From: Pseudomonas kitaguniensis
GTDB lineage: Bacteria > Pseudomonadota > Gammaproteobacteria > Pseudomonadales > Pseudomonadaceae
Reading direction: 5' to 3'
Assembly: GCF_009296165.1 (NCBI RefSeq)
Contig: NZ_VUAZ01000078.1
Coordinates: 1 to 61,641 of the forward strand
DNA length: 61,641 bases
Below, one piece after another: positions 44,066-53,827 of this stretch (the first letter of the stretch is position 1; every line of letters starts with the position of its first letter). The notes beneath the pieces were generated by a model. The model was given only the letters and a program-made list of their open reading frames with translations. It was not told the DNA's origin and searched no databases. A program made the position numbers and the translations under genes.

Positions 44066-45066
44066 TTATTCGATGCCTACTTGATTACGCCCGTTATGCT
44101 TGGCCGTGTACAAGCCCTTGTCCGCCGCCATGATCAGTTGCCGACAATCGCTGCCTTGTTGTGGCGTGATGGTCGACAAGCCAATGCTGATCGTCAGGCT
44201 TGCGCCCTCAGCCGGGGCGATGTGCGGGATCTTGAGCGCGGCAACTGCCATGCGCAGCTTTTCCGCCACCAGGCGTGCGCCGCCCGGCGAGGTGTTCGGC
44301 AGCACCAGGGCAAACTCTTCGCCGCCGTAACGCGCCGGCAGGTCCGAGGGGCGGCTGCTGGCTTCGCGGATGGTGGCAGCGACTTTGCGCAAGGCTTCAT
44401 CGCCTTCCACATGGCCGAAGCTGTCGTTGTAGGTCTTGAAGAAGTCCACGTCGATCATCAGCAACGACAGCTGGTTCTGGTCACGCATGGCGCGGCGCCA
44501 TTCCAGTTCCAGGTATTCGTCGAAGTGACGGCGGTTGGACAGCCCGGTAAGGCCGTCGGAGTTCATCAGGCGTTGCAGCACCAAATTGGTGTCGAGCAAC
44601 TGTTGCTGACTGACGCGCAGCGCACGATACGCGGCATCCCGCTGCAACAGGGTCATGTAGGACCGCGAGTGATAGCGAATGCGCGCCACCAGCTCGATGT
44701 TGTCCGGTAGCTTGACCAGGTAATCATTGGCGCCAGCGGAGAACGCTGCGCTTTTGATCAGCGGGTCTTCCTTGGTGGACAGCACGATGATCGGGATATT
44801 CGCCGTGGCCGGGTGGTTGCGGTACTCGCGCACCAGGTCAGGCCGTCCAGACCGGGCATCACCAAGTCTTGCAGGATCACCGTGGGCTTGATGCGAATGG
44901 CTTGGGCAATCGCTTGATGCGGGTCGGCACAAAAGTGAAAATCGATGTTTTCTTCGTGGGACAAGCCGCGCCGCACGGCTTCACCGATCATGGCCTGGTC
45001 GTCGACCAGCAACACCATGGCGGCATTTTCGTCGTTCTTGAAATCGTCGAGCTGTAAATCATTCAT
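44066..45066 (-). pseudogene. wspR: Diguanylate cyclase response regulator WspR, interrupted by a 1-base deletion
   Basis: WspR makes cyclic di-GMP when its receiver domain is phosphorylated by WspE, promoting attachment and cellulose or polysaccharide production. The receiver piece (45066 onward) has LLVDDQ and the phospho-Asp in [16 protein letters not shown]. The rest ([20 protein letters not shown] through the GGEEF active site [12 protein letters not shown]) is in another frame. The minus strand reads CTGACCTGGTGCGC where CTGACCCTGGTGCGC is expected, so one base is missing at 44836-44837. Corrected length is 333 aa, as recalled for P. fluorescens. It follows wspF by 51 bases. If the deletion were real, Wsp output would be lost. 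Confidence 0.92.
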
Positions 45067-45117
45067 TTGCAGTCACCTGAATTACTACCTGCAAGCCGGC
45101 ACTGCGGAAGTTATTGA

Positions 45118-46128
45118 TCATTTTGCAAAGACCTCCAGCAATCGGGGCGCAATTCTGTCCAATGGGCGAATTTCAACAGCGGCATCAATTGCCGCCGCCG
45201 CTTTGGGCATGCCATACACCGCCGAGCTCTGCTGATCCTGGGCGATGGTCAAACATCCTTGTTCACGCAGCAATTTGAGCCCTTGGGCGCCGTCGCGCCC
45301 CATGCCGGTCAGCAATACACCGACAGCGTCGCCATTCCAGTAGCTGGCGACACTTTCAAAAAACACGTCAATCGAAGGCCGGTAAATTTCGTTCACAGGC
45401 TCTGCCGTATAGGCTAGCGTGCCATTTTTCAACAAGCGAATGTGATGGTTGGTGCCGGCCAGCAGCACCACCCCGGTTTGTGGTGGCTCGCCCTCGCGCG
45501 CCAGGCGCACCGGCAGGCCGGACGCGCTGCTCAGCCATTCGGCCATTCCGGCTGCGAACACCTGGTCCACATGCTGCACCAGCACAATGGCCGCGGGAAA
45601 GTCGCGCGGTAAACCCTTGAGCAGCACTTCCAGAGCAGCCGGGCCGCCCGCCGACGAACCAATCGCCACCAGGCTCTGGCGTGTGCCCGCGCTGCGCTGG
45701 GGCGCGGTTTCGGCGCGTACGCGGCTGCCGCGCTGGCCGATCAGCCAGCCGATATTGAGAATTTTGCGCAGCAACGGCGCCGCCGCGTCCCTGGGGTTGC
45801 CCACGCCCAACGCCGGTGTATCAACCACGTCCAGTGCGCCATGGCCCATGGCTTCGAATACGCGGCTGACGTTAGCCTGGCGGTCTACGGTGACGATCAC
45901 GATCGCGCACGGCGTTTCAGCCATGATCCGCCGGGTCGCTTCTACGCCATCCATCACTGGCATGATCAGGTCCATCAGGATCAAATCCGGGGTCACTTCC
46001 GCGCAGCGCTGCACCGCTTCCAGGCCATTGGCGGCGACCCACACCAACTGATGCGCAGGCTCAAAACTCAGCGCGCGGCGCAGGGCTTCTACCGCCATGG
46101 GCATGTCATTGACGATCGCGATCCTCAT
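45118..46128 (-). CDS. wspF: WspF: CheB-like methylesterase, negative regulator of Wsp signalling
   Basis: A 336-aa CheB-type protein: receiver domain (phospho-Asp D53 in LILMDLIMPVMDG) followed by a methylesterase domain with Ser in IGSSAGGPAAL, His in VLVQHVDQ and Asp in LLTGMGRDGA. It demethylates WspA and adapts the system. Loss of WspF is the best-known route to the wrinkly-spreader phenotype through constant WspR activation. This copy is intact. It overlaps the wspE stop by four bases (ATGA). Confidence 0.95.
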   Translation of the reverse strand: MRIAIVNDMPMAVEALRRALSFEPAHQLVWVAANGLEAVQRCAEVTPDLILMDLIMPVMDGVEATRRIMAETPCAIVIVTVDRQANVSRVFEAMGHGALDVVDTPALGVGNPRDAAAPLLRKILNIGWLIGQRGSRVRAETAPQRSAGTRQSLVAIGSSAGGPAALEVLLKGLPRDFPAAIVLVQHVDQVFAAGMAEWLSSASGLPVRLAREGEPPQTGVVLLAGTNHHIRLLKNGTLAYTAEPVNEIYRPSIDVFFESVASYWNGDAVGVLLTGMGRDGAQGLKLLREQGCLTIAQDQQSSAVYGMPKAAAAIDAAVEIRPLDRIAPRLLEVFAK

Positions 46129-48428
46129 GCCCGGGCGCCTCCAATCAGCTCCATCACGGCGTCCAGCAAGGCGTCATCGTGGAAACTGGCTTTAGCCAGA
46201 TAATAGTCGGCGCCGGCGTCAAGTCCACGGCGCCGGTCTTCTTCGCGATCTTTATACGACACCACCATCACCGGCAACGATTGCAGGCGACTATCACGGC
46301 GCAAGAGTGTGACCAATTCAATACCGTCCATACGAGGCATATCAATGTCAGTAATCAGCAGGTCGAAGTCTTCGGAGCGCAATGCGTTCCAGCCGTCCAT
46401 GCCATCCACAGCAACAGCCACTTCATAACCACGATTAAGTAACAGTTTGCGTTGCAACTCACGCACGGTAAGCGAGTCGTCCACCACCAGCACGCGTTTG
46501 CGCGGTGCTTCGGTAGCCTGTTGGCTGCGTCGGGCGATGCGCTCCAGGCGGCCGGTGTTGAGCAGCTTATCGACCGAACGCAGCATGTCTTCAACGTCGA
46601 CGATCAACACCACCGAACCGTCGTCGAGCAAGGCGCCTGCGGAAATATCCTGAACCTTGCCCAGCCGGTCATCCAGCGGCAACACCACCAGCGTGCGTTC
46701 CCCGATAAAGCGTTCCACCGCAATGCCGTACACCGCATCGCGCTCGCGGATCACCACCACCTTAAGCGTCTCTTGCACGTTGTGCCCCGGCGGGCGCTGC
46801 AACAATTGGCTGGCGGCAACCAGACCGACGTGGCGGCCTTCGTGCCAAAAATGCTGACGGCCTTCCAACTGCACAATGTCGTCGGGCGCCAAGTCGCGCA
46901 TGCGCTCGATGTGCGCGAGGGGGAACGCGTAGGCTTCTTCGCCAACTTCCACCACCAGGCTGCGCACCACCGACAGGGTCAATGGCACCTCCAGGTGGAA
47001 GCGACTGCCGCGCCCCGCCGTCTGTTCCAGCACCACCGCGCCACGCAGTTGGCGAACCATGTGCTGCACCGCGTCCAGGCCGACGCCGCGCCCGGACACT
47101 TCGGTGACCGTGTCGCGCAGGCTGAAACCCGGCAGGAACAGGAACGTCAACAGCTCCTCTTCACTCAGGCGCAACGCCGTTTCCAGCGGCGACAGGTGCC
47201 GGTCGACGATGGTACCGCGCAGGCGCTCCAGGTCGACGCCGTTACCGTCGTCGCTCAGTTCCAGTACCAGCAAACCGGCTTGGTGGGAGGCGCGCAGGCG
47301 GATCAGCCCTTCCGCGGGTTTACCGGCCAGCAAGCGCTGGTCGGGCATCTCGATGCCGTGGTCGACCGCGTTGCGCAGCAAGTGCGTGAGCGGCGCTTCG
47401 AGTTTTTCCAGCACGTCGCGGTCAACCTGGGTCTTTTCGCCTTCGATTTCCAGGCGTACCTGTTTACCGAGGCTACGGCCGAGGTCGCGGACCATGCGCG
47501 CTTGCCCCACCAGCACATCGGCGAAAGGCCGCATGCGGCATGCCAGTGCAGTGTCATACAGCACTTGGGCGCGCTGCCCGGCCTGCCAGCCAAACTCATC
47601 CAGCTCGGCGGTTTTTTCCGCCAGCAGCGCCTGAGCCTCACTCAACAGCCGACGGGTATCGGCCAGCGCCTCCTGCGCTTCGAGGTTCAGGTCCAGGGCC
47701 TTGAGTTGGCCGTCCAGCGTGTCCAAAGCGCGAACACTGTGGCTTTGAATTCGTTTGAGGCGCTGCATGCTCGCCAGGTAAGGCTTGAGCCGCTGCGTTT
47801 CGACCAGGGATTTACTCGACAAGTCCAACAGGCTGTTCAAACGCTCGGCGGTCACACGCAAGACGCGTTCGCCGCCTTCGGTGATGCGTTTTTTCTGGCG
47901 CGGCGGCGAGGGGGTGACGGGCGCCGCAGGCTCGGGCTCGGGGTGGGACTGGGACACAGGCGGCGGCGTTTCTAAAAGCGGCGCCGCAGTCGGCTCAACT
48001 GCGGGCGCTGGCGGTGGCGCGATTTTAGCGGTCGGTTGCGACGGGGCGAGCAAGCGCTCCATCAGCGCCACATAAGCTTCAATGTCCGCAGGCCCCACGT
48101 CGTTGCCGGGGGTCGCGATGCGCATCAACAGGTCGGTGCCTTGCAGCAACGCGTCGATGTGTTCGGGTTGCAGGTACAGGCGGCTTTCTTGCGCACTGAC
48201 CAGGCAGTCCTCCATCACGTGGGCCACGCTGACCCCGGCGTCCACCCCGACGATCCGCGCTGCGCCCTTCAGCGAGTGCGCGGCGCGCATGCAGGCTTCC
48301 AAATGGTCGGCCTGTGTCGGGTTGCGCTCCAGCGCCAGCAAGCCCGCGCTCAATACCTGGGTTTGCGCGTCGGCTTCCAGGCTGAACAGCTCCAGCAGCG
48401 AGGCATCGCGCATCTGGTCGGGGGTCAT
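46125..48428 (-). CDS. wspE: WspE: CheA-like hybrid histidine kinase/response regulator
   Basis: A 767-aa hybrid kinase that phosphorylates WspR and WspF. Domains in order: HPt with H51 in AAHSLKGAARIVG, a proline-rich linker (about 130-195), dimerisation region, HATPase with LLRNAVDHGIEMPD and GRGVGLDAV, CheW-like domain, and a C-terminal receiver (about 640-767) with phospho-Asp in LLITDIDMPRMDG. The ATG at 48428 overlaps the wspD stop by four bases, which decides the start over a longer frame. Confidence 0.95.
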   Translation of the reverse strand: MTPDQMRDASLLELFSLEADAQTQVLSAGLLALERNPTQADHLEACMRAAHSLKGAARIVGVDAGVSVAHVMEDCLVSAQESRLYLQPEHIDALLQGTDLLMRIATPGNDVGPADIEAYVALMERLLAPSQPTAKIAPPPAPAVEPTAAPLLETPPPVSQSHPEPEPAAPVTPSPPRQKKRITEGGERVLRVTAERLNSLLDLSSKSLVETQRLKPYLASMQRLKRIQSHSVRALDTLDGQLKALDLNLEAQEALADTRRLLSEAQALLAEKTAELDEFGWQAGQRAQVLYDTALACRMRPFADVLVGQARMVRDLGRSLGKQVRLEIEGEKTQVDRDVLEKLEAPLTHLLRNAVDHGIEMPDQRLLAGKPAEGLIRLRASHQAGLLVLELSDDGNGVDLERLRGTIVDRHLSPLETALRLSEEELLTFLFLPGFSLRDTVTEVSGRGVGLDAVQHMVRQLRGAVVLEQTAGRGSRFHLEVPLTLSVVRSLVVEVGEEAYAFPLAHIERMRDLAPDDIVQLEGRQHFWHEGRHVGLVAASQLLQRPPGHNVQETLKVVVIRERDAVYGIAVERFIGERTLVVLPLDDRLGKVQDISAGALLDDGSVVLIVDVEDMLRSVDKLLNTGRLERIARRSQQATEAPRKRVLVVDDSLTVRELQRKLLLNRGYEVAVAVDGMDGWNALRSEDFDLLITDIDMPRMDGIELVTLLRRDSRLQSLPVMVVSYKDREEDRRRGLDAGADYYLAKASFHDDALLDAVMELIGGARA

Positions 48429-49126
48429 GTGAGGCTCCGGGTCACGGCGGACAACAATTGCGCTTCGTCCAGCCAGCGCAGGCTGCGGCCTTTCCATTGC
48501 AGCACACCTTGGGTATAGCGCGCGCTGGCTTGGGCGCCGGAGGCGGACGCAGCATTCAAGGTGCGCTCATCGATGGCATGAATGCCGTCGACTTCATCTA
48601 CCGGCACCACCACCGGGCCATCCAGCGCGGCGATGATCAACATGCGCGGCATGATCCGTCCGCCAGTGGCGCCGTTACTGGTTGCGTCCAGGCCGAGCAA
48701 TTCCACCAGCGACAGGCACGCCACCAGCGCGCCACGCACATTGGCCACGCCGAGCAGCGCCCGCGAACGTTGATGCGGCAGCGAGTGAATCGGCTGCAGC
48801 GGCGCCACTTCGACCAGGCAACGCGTGGCGATACCCAGCCATTCTTCGCCGAGGCGAAACATCAATAGAGAGCGGGTGAGCACATCGGTGCCGAGCTCGG
48901 CAGCCGCCTGCGGGCGGCGGTCATCCTGCTGCAAGGCATACCGGTCGAGCAAGCGCGTGGCGGCGGCGGAATACACCGAGCAGTTGCGGCAATGAATATG
49001 CTCTGCCAGCAACGGGCAGGACTTGTCGCCATGGATGCCGATGCGGTTCCAGCAATCGTCGATGGCGTGCGTGTCGGCCAGGGTCAGGTTAAGGCCTGCG
49101 GTATCGAGCGCGTCTGGGCTACTCAT
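48425..49126 (-). CDS. wspD: WspD: CheW-like coupling protein
   Basis: A 233-aa CheW-domain protein that links WspA receptor arrays to WspE. An unusual N-terminal segment of about 75 residues carries a CPLLAEHIHCRNCSVY cluster (Cys and His), absent from ordinary CheW; the CheW fold follows (FRLGEEWLGIATRCLVEVAP, GVANVRGALVACLSLVELLG). Two CheW homologues (WspB and WspD) are characteristic of Wsp. It overlaps both neighbours by four bases. Confidence 0.93.
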   Translation of the reverse strand: MSSPDALDTAGLNLTLADTHAIDDCWNRIGIHGDKSCPLLAEHIHCRNCSVYSAAATRLLDRYALQQDDRRPQAAAELGTDVLTRSLLMFRLGEEWLGIATRCLVEVAPLQPIHSLPHQRSRALLGVANVRGALVACLSLVELLGLDATSNGATGGRIMPRMLIIAALDGPVVVPVDEVDGIHAIDERTLNAASASGAQASARYTQGVLQWKGRSLRWLDEAQLLSAVTRSLT

Positions 49127-50382
49127 GGTTTGGACTCACTGTCGGCTCGCTCGCTACGCGCGGCCCGCGCCTGCAAACGGCGCGCCCCCGCACTGTCGCC
49201 CTGAGACTCAAGCAACGCGGCCAGGTGCATCAAGGCCTGCGGATGCTGGGGTTCCAGGTACAAGGCTTTTCGATAATAGCCCTGAGCTTCCAGAGCATTG
49301 CCCGCCACATCGCTGAGCAGCCCCAGCCAGTAAAACACTTGGGCGACCGGCGGGTGGCTGGTTAAATAATGCTCACAGGCAGCACGGGCTTCGGCGCTTT
49401 TGCCTTCGTTGGCCAGCGTGGCAATACGCGTGAGCAGGTCACCAGCCTCGGTTTGCGGCGCCTTGATCGGCGCCACGTGGGCGGTGACGGTGCTGAACGG
49501 GCGCGGCTTGGGCATCGGCGGCGTGTTGCGTGGCGCAGGCATCGGCACCAACGGGAATACGGGCGCAGGCTCAGGCTTGACCGGCTCGACATGCCGGCTG
49601 AAGGCAAAAGATTGCGGTATGCCAATCGAGCGCATGCCATGACGCCCCAGCAAGCTACCTTCGGCGGGGCCAATAAACAGTACGCCGTCCACGTGGGTCA
49701 GGCCCTTGAGCACGTCAAACACTTGCTTTTGGGTTGGCTGGTCAAAGTAGATCAGCAGGTTGCGGCAGAACACAAAATCATAGGCAGGCTCATTGGCCAG
49801 CAACGCAGGATCAAGCAGGTTACCGACCTGCAGACGCACTTGTTCGCGCACCCGGTCGTTGATGCGATAACCGTCAGCCTCTTCGGTGAAGTGGTGCTCG
49901 CGAAACTCGAGGTAGCTGCCGCGAAAAGAATTCTTGCCATACACCCCGCGCTTGGCGCGTTCCACCGACAGGGGGCTGACATCCAGCCCCAGCACCTTGA
50001 ACTGGTGCGGCGCCAGCCCTGCATCCAGCAAGGCCATGGCGATCGAGTACGGCTCTTCGCCGGTGGAACACGGCAGGCTGAGAATGCGCAGCGCACGCAT
50101 CTGCTTGATCTCGGCCAGACGCGCCACCGCCAGCCGTGCCAGCGTCGCAAACGATTCGGGGTAACGAAAAAACCAGGTTTCGGGGACGATCACCGCTTCG
50201 ATCAGCGCCTGCTGCTCGTCATGCGAGCATTGCAGCCGCTGCCAGTAATCATCCTCGGTCTGCGCGTTGATGGCCTGAATACGCTGGCGCACCGCGCGCT
50301 CGATAATCGCCTCACCGACCGACGCGACATCCAGCCCGATACGTTCTTTGAGGAAGGCGAACAAGCGCGCGTCGTTGCTCAT
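49123..50382 (-). CDS. wspC: WspC: CheR-like methyltransferase with TPR tail
   Basis: A 419-aa receptor methyltransferase that methylates WspA and raises its signalling. The CheR part (about 1-270) has WFFRYPESFATL and the SAM site RILSLPCSTGEEPYSIAMAL, then VFCRNLLIYFDQPTQ. A proline-rich linker leads to a TPR-containing C-terminus (about 330-405; YRKALYLEPQHPQALMHLAA), as in WspC of P. aeruginosa. Four-base overlaps with wspB and wspD show tight coupling. Confidence 0.95.
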   Translation of the reverse strand: MSNDARLFAFLKERIGLDVASVGEAIIERAVRQRIQAINAQTEDDYWQRLQCSHDEQQALIEAVIVPETWFFRYPESFATLARLAVARLAEIKQMRALRILSLPCSTGEEPYSIAMALLDAGLAPHQFKVLGLDVSPLSVERAKRGVYGKNSFRGSYLEFREHHFTEEADGYRINDRVREQVRLQVGNLLDPALLANEPAYDFVFCRNLLIYFDQPTQKQVFDVLKGLTHVDGVLFIGPAEGSLLGRHGMRSIGIPQSFAFSRHVEPVKPEPAPVFPLVPMPAPRNTPPMPKPRPFSTVTAHVAPIKAPQTEAGDLLTRIATLANEGKSAEARAACEHYLTSHPPVAQVFYWLGLLSDVAGNALEAQGYYRKALYLEPQHPQALMHLAALLESQGDSAGARRLQARAARSERADSESKP

Positions 50383-50891
50383 AGGCTCAACTCGGCGGAG
50401 AACAGCAAGGCGCGAACGGGCTCCGTGAGCAGTTCATTCACACCAATCCATTGCGTCAAACCCAGTGCATCTTCACGCACCAAGCCCAAATACGGCGCCT
50501 CGCGGTTGTCCAGGCCATACGGTTTGAACTCGCCGGGTTCGCAACGCAGGGTGTCCGTCGCTTGTTCCAGAATCAACCCCAGCCAGCGCGCTTCAACCCA
50601 GGGTTGCGGCTGATAATTGACCAGCACCAGCCGCGTGCTGGTGCGCGCCTGGGCAGGTTGACCAAAGGTCAGCGCACACAGATCGATAACCGGCACCAGC
50701 GCGCCGCGATGGGCGAAGATCCCGGCCACCCACTCCGGCGCATGGGCGATGGGTTTTAGCGGCAAGCGTGGCAGCACCTCGGCGACGTCCGTGGCCTTGA
50801 GGGCGTAGCGTTCGCCACCGATGTGGAACGTCAGGAACAACACCTGTTTGGCTGCGGGTGCGCCGACGCGTTTAGCCACGAATTCGCTCAT
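50379..50891 (-). CDS. wspB: WspB: CheW-like coupling protein
   Basis: A 170-aa single-domain CheW homologue (LTFHIGGERYALKATDVAEV, WVAGIFAHRGALVPVIDLCA). It couples WspA to WspE; in SBW25-type strains it is needed for signalling. It overlaps wspC by four bases, and its start overlaps the wspA stop by one base (TGATG). Confidence 0.94.
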   Translation of the reverse strand: MSEFVAKRVGAPAAKQVLFLTFHIGGERYALKATDVAEVLPRLPLKPIAHAPEWVAGIFAHRGALVPVIDLCALTFGQPAQARTSTRLVLVNYQPQPWVEARWLGLILEQATDTLRCEPGEFKPYGLDNREAPYLGLVREDALGLTQWIGVNELLTEPVRALLFSAELSL

Positions 50892-52513
50892 CAGACTTTG
50901 AAACGCGACACGCCGCTGCGCAAACCGACCGCAACCTGGCTCAGTTCATCAATCGCAAAGCTGGCCTGGCGCAGTGAGTCCACGGTCTGGCTGCTGGCAT
51001 CGCCCAGTTGCACCAGCGCGTGGTTGATCTGCTCGGCGCCGGTGGCCTGGGCCTGCATGCCTTCGTTAACCATCAACACCCGCGGCGCCAAGGCCTGTAC
51101 CTGGTGGATGATCTGCGAGAGTTGCTCACCCACTTGCTGCACTTCGAACATGCCCCGGCGCACCTCTTCGGAGAACTTGTCCATGCCCATCACGCCCGCC
51201 GACACCGCCGACTGGATCTCACGCACCATCTGCTCGATGTCGTAAGTGGCCACGGCGGTCTGGTCGGCGAGTCGCCGCACTTCGGTGGCGACCACCGCAA
51301 AACCGCGACCGTACTCACCGGCCTTCTCGGCCTCGATGGCGGCATTGAGCGACAACAAGTTGGTCTGGTCGGCCACCTTGACGATGGTGACCACGACCTG
51401 GTTGATGTTGCCGGCCTTCTCGTTAAGGATCGCCAGCTTGGCGTTCACCAGGTCTGCGGCGCCCATCACCGAATGCATGGTTTCTTCCATGCGCGCCAGG
51501 CCCTGCTGGCCGGAACCTGCGGCAACCGAGGCCTGGTCGGCGGCGCTGGACACTTCGGTCATGGTGCGCACGAGGTCCTTGGAGGTTGCCGCGATTTCCC
51601 GTGACGTCGCGCCAATCTCGGTGGTGGTGGCTGCCGTTTCGGTGGCGGTGGCCTGTTGTTGCTTGGACGTGGCGGCAATCTCGGTCACCGAGGTGGTCAC
51701 CTGTACCGAAGAGCGCTGGGCCTGGGACACCAGGGCCGTCAGCTCGGTCATCATGTCGTTAAAGCCGGTTTCGACCGCGTTGAATTCGTCCTTGCGCTCA
51801 AGATTCAGGCGCTTGCTGAGGTCGCCGTCGCGCATGGTGCTGAGGATTGCGACGATGCGCTGCATGGGCGATGTGATCGCGCGCATCAGCAGCAAGCCGC
51901 AGAGCGCGGCGGCGAAGATGGCGAACGCCAGGGACACGAACATGCTGATTTTGGCGGAGGCAACGGCGTCATCAATGGCGGCGGTCGCATTGTCGGCGAC
52001 GCCCTTGTTTTCGGCGATGATGTCGTTGAGTTTCATCCGGCCTTCGGTCCAGATCGGCGTCAGTTTTTCCGTCAACAACTTGCGGGCGCCGGGCAAGTCT
52101 TTCGCCTCGATGCGCTCGACTACATCCGCAAGGACCTTGTTGTAAGCGACGTGCGCGGCCTTGAAACTATCGAATTCCGCCCGATCCGCCTGTACATAGA
52201 CGGTTTTTTCGTAGCTGGCCATTTGTTGTTGAATGCGCGCTTCGAAGGACTTGTAGTCCGCCTTGTCGGCATTGGTGAGGGTTTTGTCGTCGCGCAAGCC
52301 GATGACATCGATGGTCAGCAAATAGCTGTCGACCCAAGCGCTGCGGATGATCGAGCTTAGGTAAACCCCTGGCACCGCATCGTCACGGACGGCCACCTGA
52401 CTGGTTTCGATCTTCAGTAACCGTGAGTAGGACACCACAACCATCAGCAGCATGATCGCGATGATGACCGCAAAGCTCGCCAAAATCCGTTGGCGCAAGG
52501 TCCAGTTCTTCAC
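50891..52513 (-). CDS. wspA: WspA: membrane chemoreceptor for surface sensing
   Basis: A 540-aa methyl-accepting protein that detects surface contact or envelope stress and forms lateral clusters. TM1 is about residues 9-30, a periplasmic four-helix-type domain about 30-180, TM2 about 185-207, then HAMP and the long coiled-coil signalling domain with hairpin tip [19 protein letters not shown] and the [16 protein letters not shown] block. The start is GTG at 52513, which follows GAGGAATTACT; the ATG seven codons upstream would place the RBS inside the gene. It heads the operon. Confidence 0.94.
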   Translation of the reverse strand: MKNWTLRQRILASFAVIIAIMLLMVVVSYSRLLKIETSQVAVRDDAVPGVYLSSIIRSAWVDSYLLTIDVIGLRDDKTLTNADKADYKSFEARIQQQMASYEKTVYVQADRAEFDSFKAAHVAYNKVLADVVERIEAKDLPGARKLLTEKLTPIWTEGRMKLNDIIAENKGVADNATAAIDDAVASAKISMFVSLAFAIFAAALCGLLLMRAITSPMQRIVAILSTMRDGDLSKRLNLERKDEFNAVETGFNDMMTELTALVSQAQRSSVQVTTSVTEIAATSKQQQATATETAATTTEIGATSREIAATSKDLVRTMTEVSSAADQASVAAGSGQQGLARMEETMHSVMGAADLVNAKLAILNEKAGNINQVVVTIVKVADQTNLLSLNAAIEAEKAGEYGRGFAVVATEVRRLADQTAVATYDIEQMVREIQSAVSAGVMGMDKFSEEVRRGMFEVQQVGEQLSQIIHQVQALAPRVLMVNEGMQAQATGAEQINHALVQLGDASSQTVDSLRQASFAIDELSQVAVGLRSGVSRFKV

Positions 52514-52611
52514 AGTAATTCCTCGAAGTGCCATTCAAATGAGGGGGAGTATAGCTGAGCAGAAGCCTTCATTAATCAACAGCTTTTGCTGCAGCGTTCA
52601 CAGAATGCAAA

Positions 52612-52643
52612 ATGTGAGAGGGGAGCAAGCTCCCCTCTCACAT
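52612..52643. repeat. Perfect REP-derived hairpin
   Basis: Two 15-base arms (ATGTGAGAGGGGAGC and its exact inverse) are separated by AA. The core GGGGAGCAAGCTCCCC looks like two REP arms joined with no spacer. It lies between the DUF533 gene and wspA and may act as the terminator of the former. Confidence 0.8.
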
Positions 52644-52668
52644 GTAGATGTGGCACGGCAGATAGTTA

Positions 52669-53373
52669 TTAGTTCAGACGCACCTGTTTTTCCAGCTCGG
52701 CCTTCAATCCGGGGTCAAGTTTCAGTTGCCGCGCCAGTTCGTCGAGGTAGGCTTTTTCCATGAAGTTTTCTTCGTCCACCAGCATCACGCTGGCGATGTA
52801 CATCTCGGCGGCGATTTCCGGGGTGGCCGCCGCGCGTGCCACATCGGCCGGGTCCAAAGGCTTGTTCAACTCCGCATGCAGCCAGCTTTGCAGCTCGCTA
52901 TCGCTGTCGAGCTTGGTCAATTCACCTTCGATCAGCGCCCGCTCACGCGCGTCCACATGCCCGTCAGCCTTGGCCGCTGCGACCAGGGCTTTAAGAATGG
53001 CCTGGCTGTGTTGCTCAACCTGCGCCGGCGGCAAGCGGTCGATGGTTTGCGGCTCGCCGTGGGGAGCATTGGCCTGCTGCGCCTGCCAGTTGCCGTAGGC
53101 TTTATAGGCGATCACCCCCAACGCTGCCAACCCGCCATACGTCAGGGCCTTGCCGCCGAATTTGCGCGCTTTTTTGCTGCCCAGCAAAAGCCCCATGGCC
53201 CCACTCGCCAGCGCGCCACCGCCCGCGCCGCCCAGCAAACTGCCTAGCCCGCCACCGCCGAGCAATCCGCCAAGGGCACCTTTATCATCGGACTTTCGCT
53301 GGCCGCCGGCTTTGTTTTGCAGCATGTCCTGGCCAGATTTGAGCAACTGATCAAGCAATCCACGGGTATTCAT
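52669..53373 (-). CDS. DUF533 (TerB-like, YebE-type) membrane protein
   Basis: A 234-aa protein: an N-terminal amphipathic part (LLDQLLKSGQDMLQNKAGG), a long glycine-rich segment (LGGLLGGGGLGSLLGG), one membrane helix (about residues 78-96) and a helical TerB-like C-terminal domain (about 120-234; AKADGHVDARERALIEGEL). This is the YebE/DUF533 architecture, function unknown but linked to envelope stress in enterics. It is the gene just upstream of wspA, with its own downstream hairpin. Confidence 0.9.
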   Translation of the reverse strand: MNTRGLLDQLLKSGQDMLQNKAGGQRKSDDKGALGGLLGGGGLGSLLGGAGGGALASGAMGLLLGSKKARKFGGKALTYGGLAALGVIAYKAYGNWQAQQANAPHGEPQTIDRLPPAQVEQHSQAILKALVAAAKADGHVDARERALIEGELTKLDSDSELQSWLHAELNKPLDPADVARAAATPEIAAEMYIASVMLVDEENFMEKAYLDELARQLKLDPGLKAELEKQVRLN

Positions 53374-53491
53374 TCACAGCCTCCAGACACTTGGGTTCGT
53401 AGGACCAATAGGCCCCCAGCGTAAAACTAAGTGCCAAAAAGCCGAGATCTAGAGTGCTTCCAGATGTAACCCGCCAAGCAGATTGGCTTTC

Positions 53492-53578
53492 TGTGGGAGC
53501 GGGCTTGCTCGCGATAGCATCAACTCGGTACGCCTGATGCACCGAGGTGCCTGCATCGCGAGCAAGCCCACTCCCACA
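53492..53578. repeat. REPIN-like element in the 454-base gap before opgD
   Basis: TGTGGGAGCGGGCTTGCTCG on the left and CGAGCAAGCCCACTCCCACA on the right form an inverted pair. The rest of the gap (53374-53827) shows no gene; the opgD promoter should lie in its last 150 bases. Confidence 0.85.
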
Positions 53579-53827
53579 GTTGACTGCATTGGGCTTGCGA
53601 GATCGTCTGAAGCGTGCGCCGCTTTGAAAGCGAGCCTGAAAAATCTTGTTTCATATGCATCGCCCACACACTGCTATCAAGCAATTTTCCTACAGCATCG
53701 AACCGCTTAAGCTATCTGGCGTCTGTTTATAGTCCGTTGCGTTTGGCCGAAGGCATGTCCGAACCGTAATTTCTGATCCATTACGTGCCAGGAACGGCGC
53801 GGGATTTGCTCACGACAGGTTGTCTCT

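Noticed and set aside
46452..47975. Plus-strand frame of 507 codons inside wspE
   Set aside because: Antisense shadow of an intact hybrid kinase gene; no RBS and no recognisable product.
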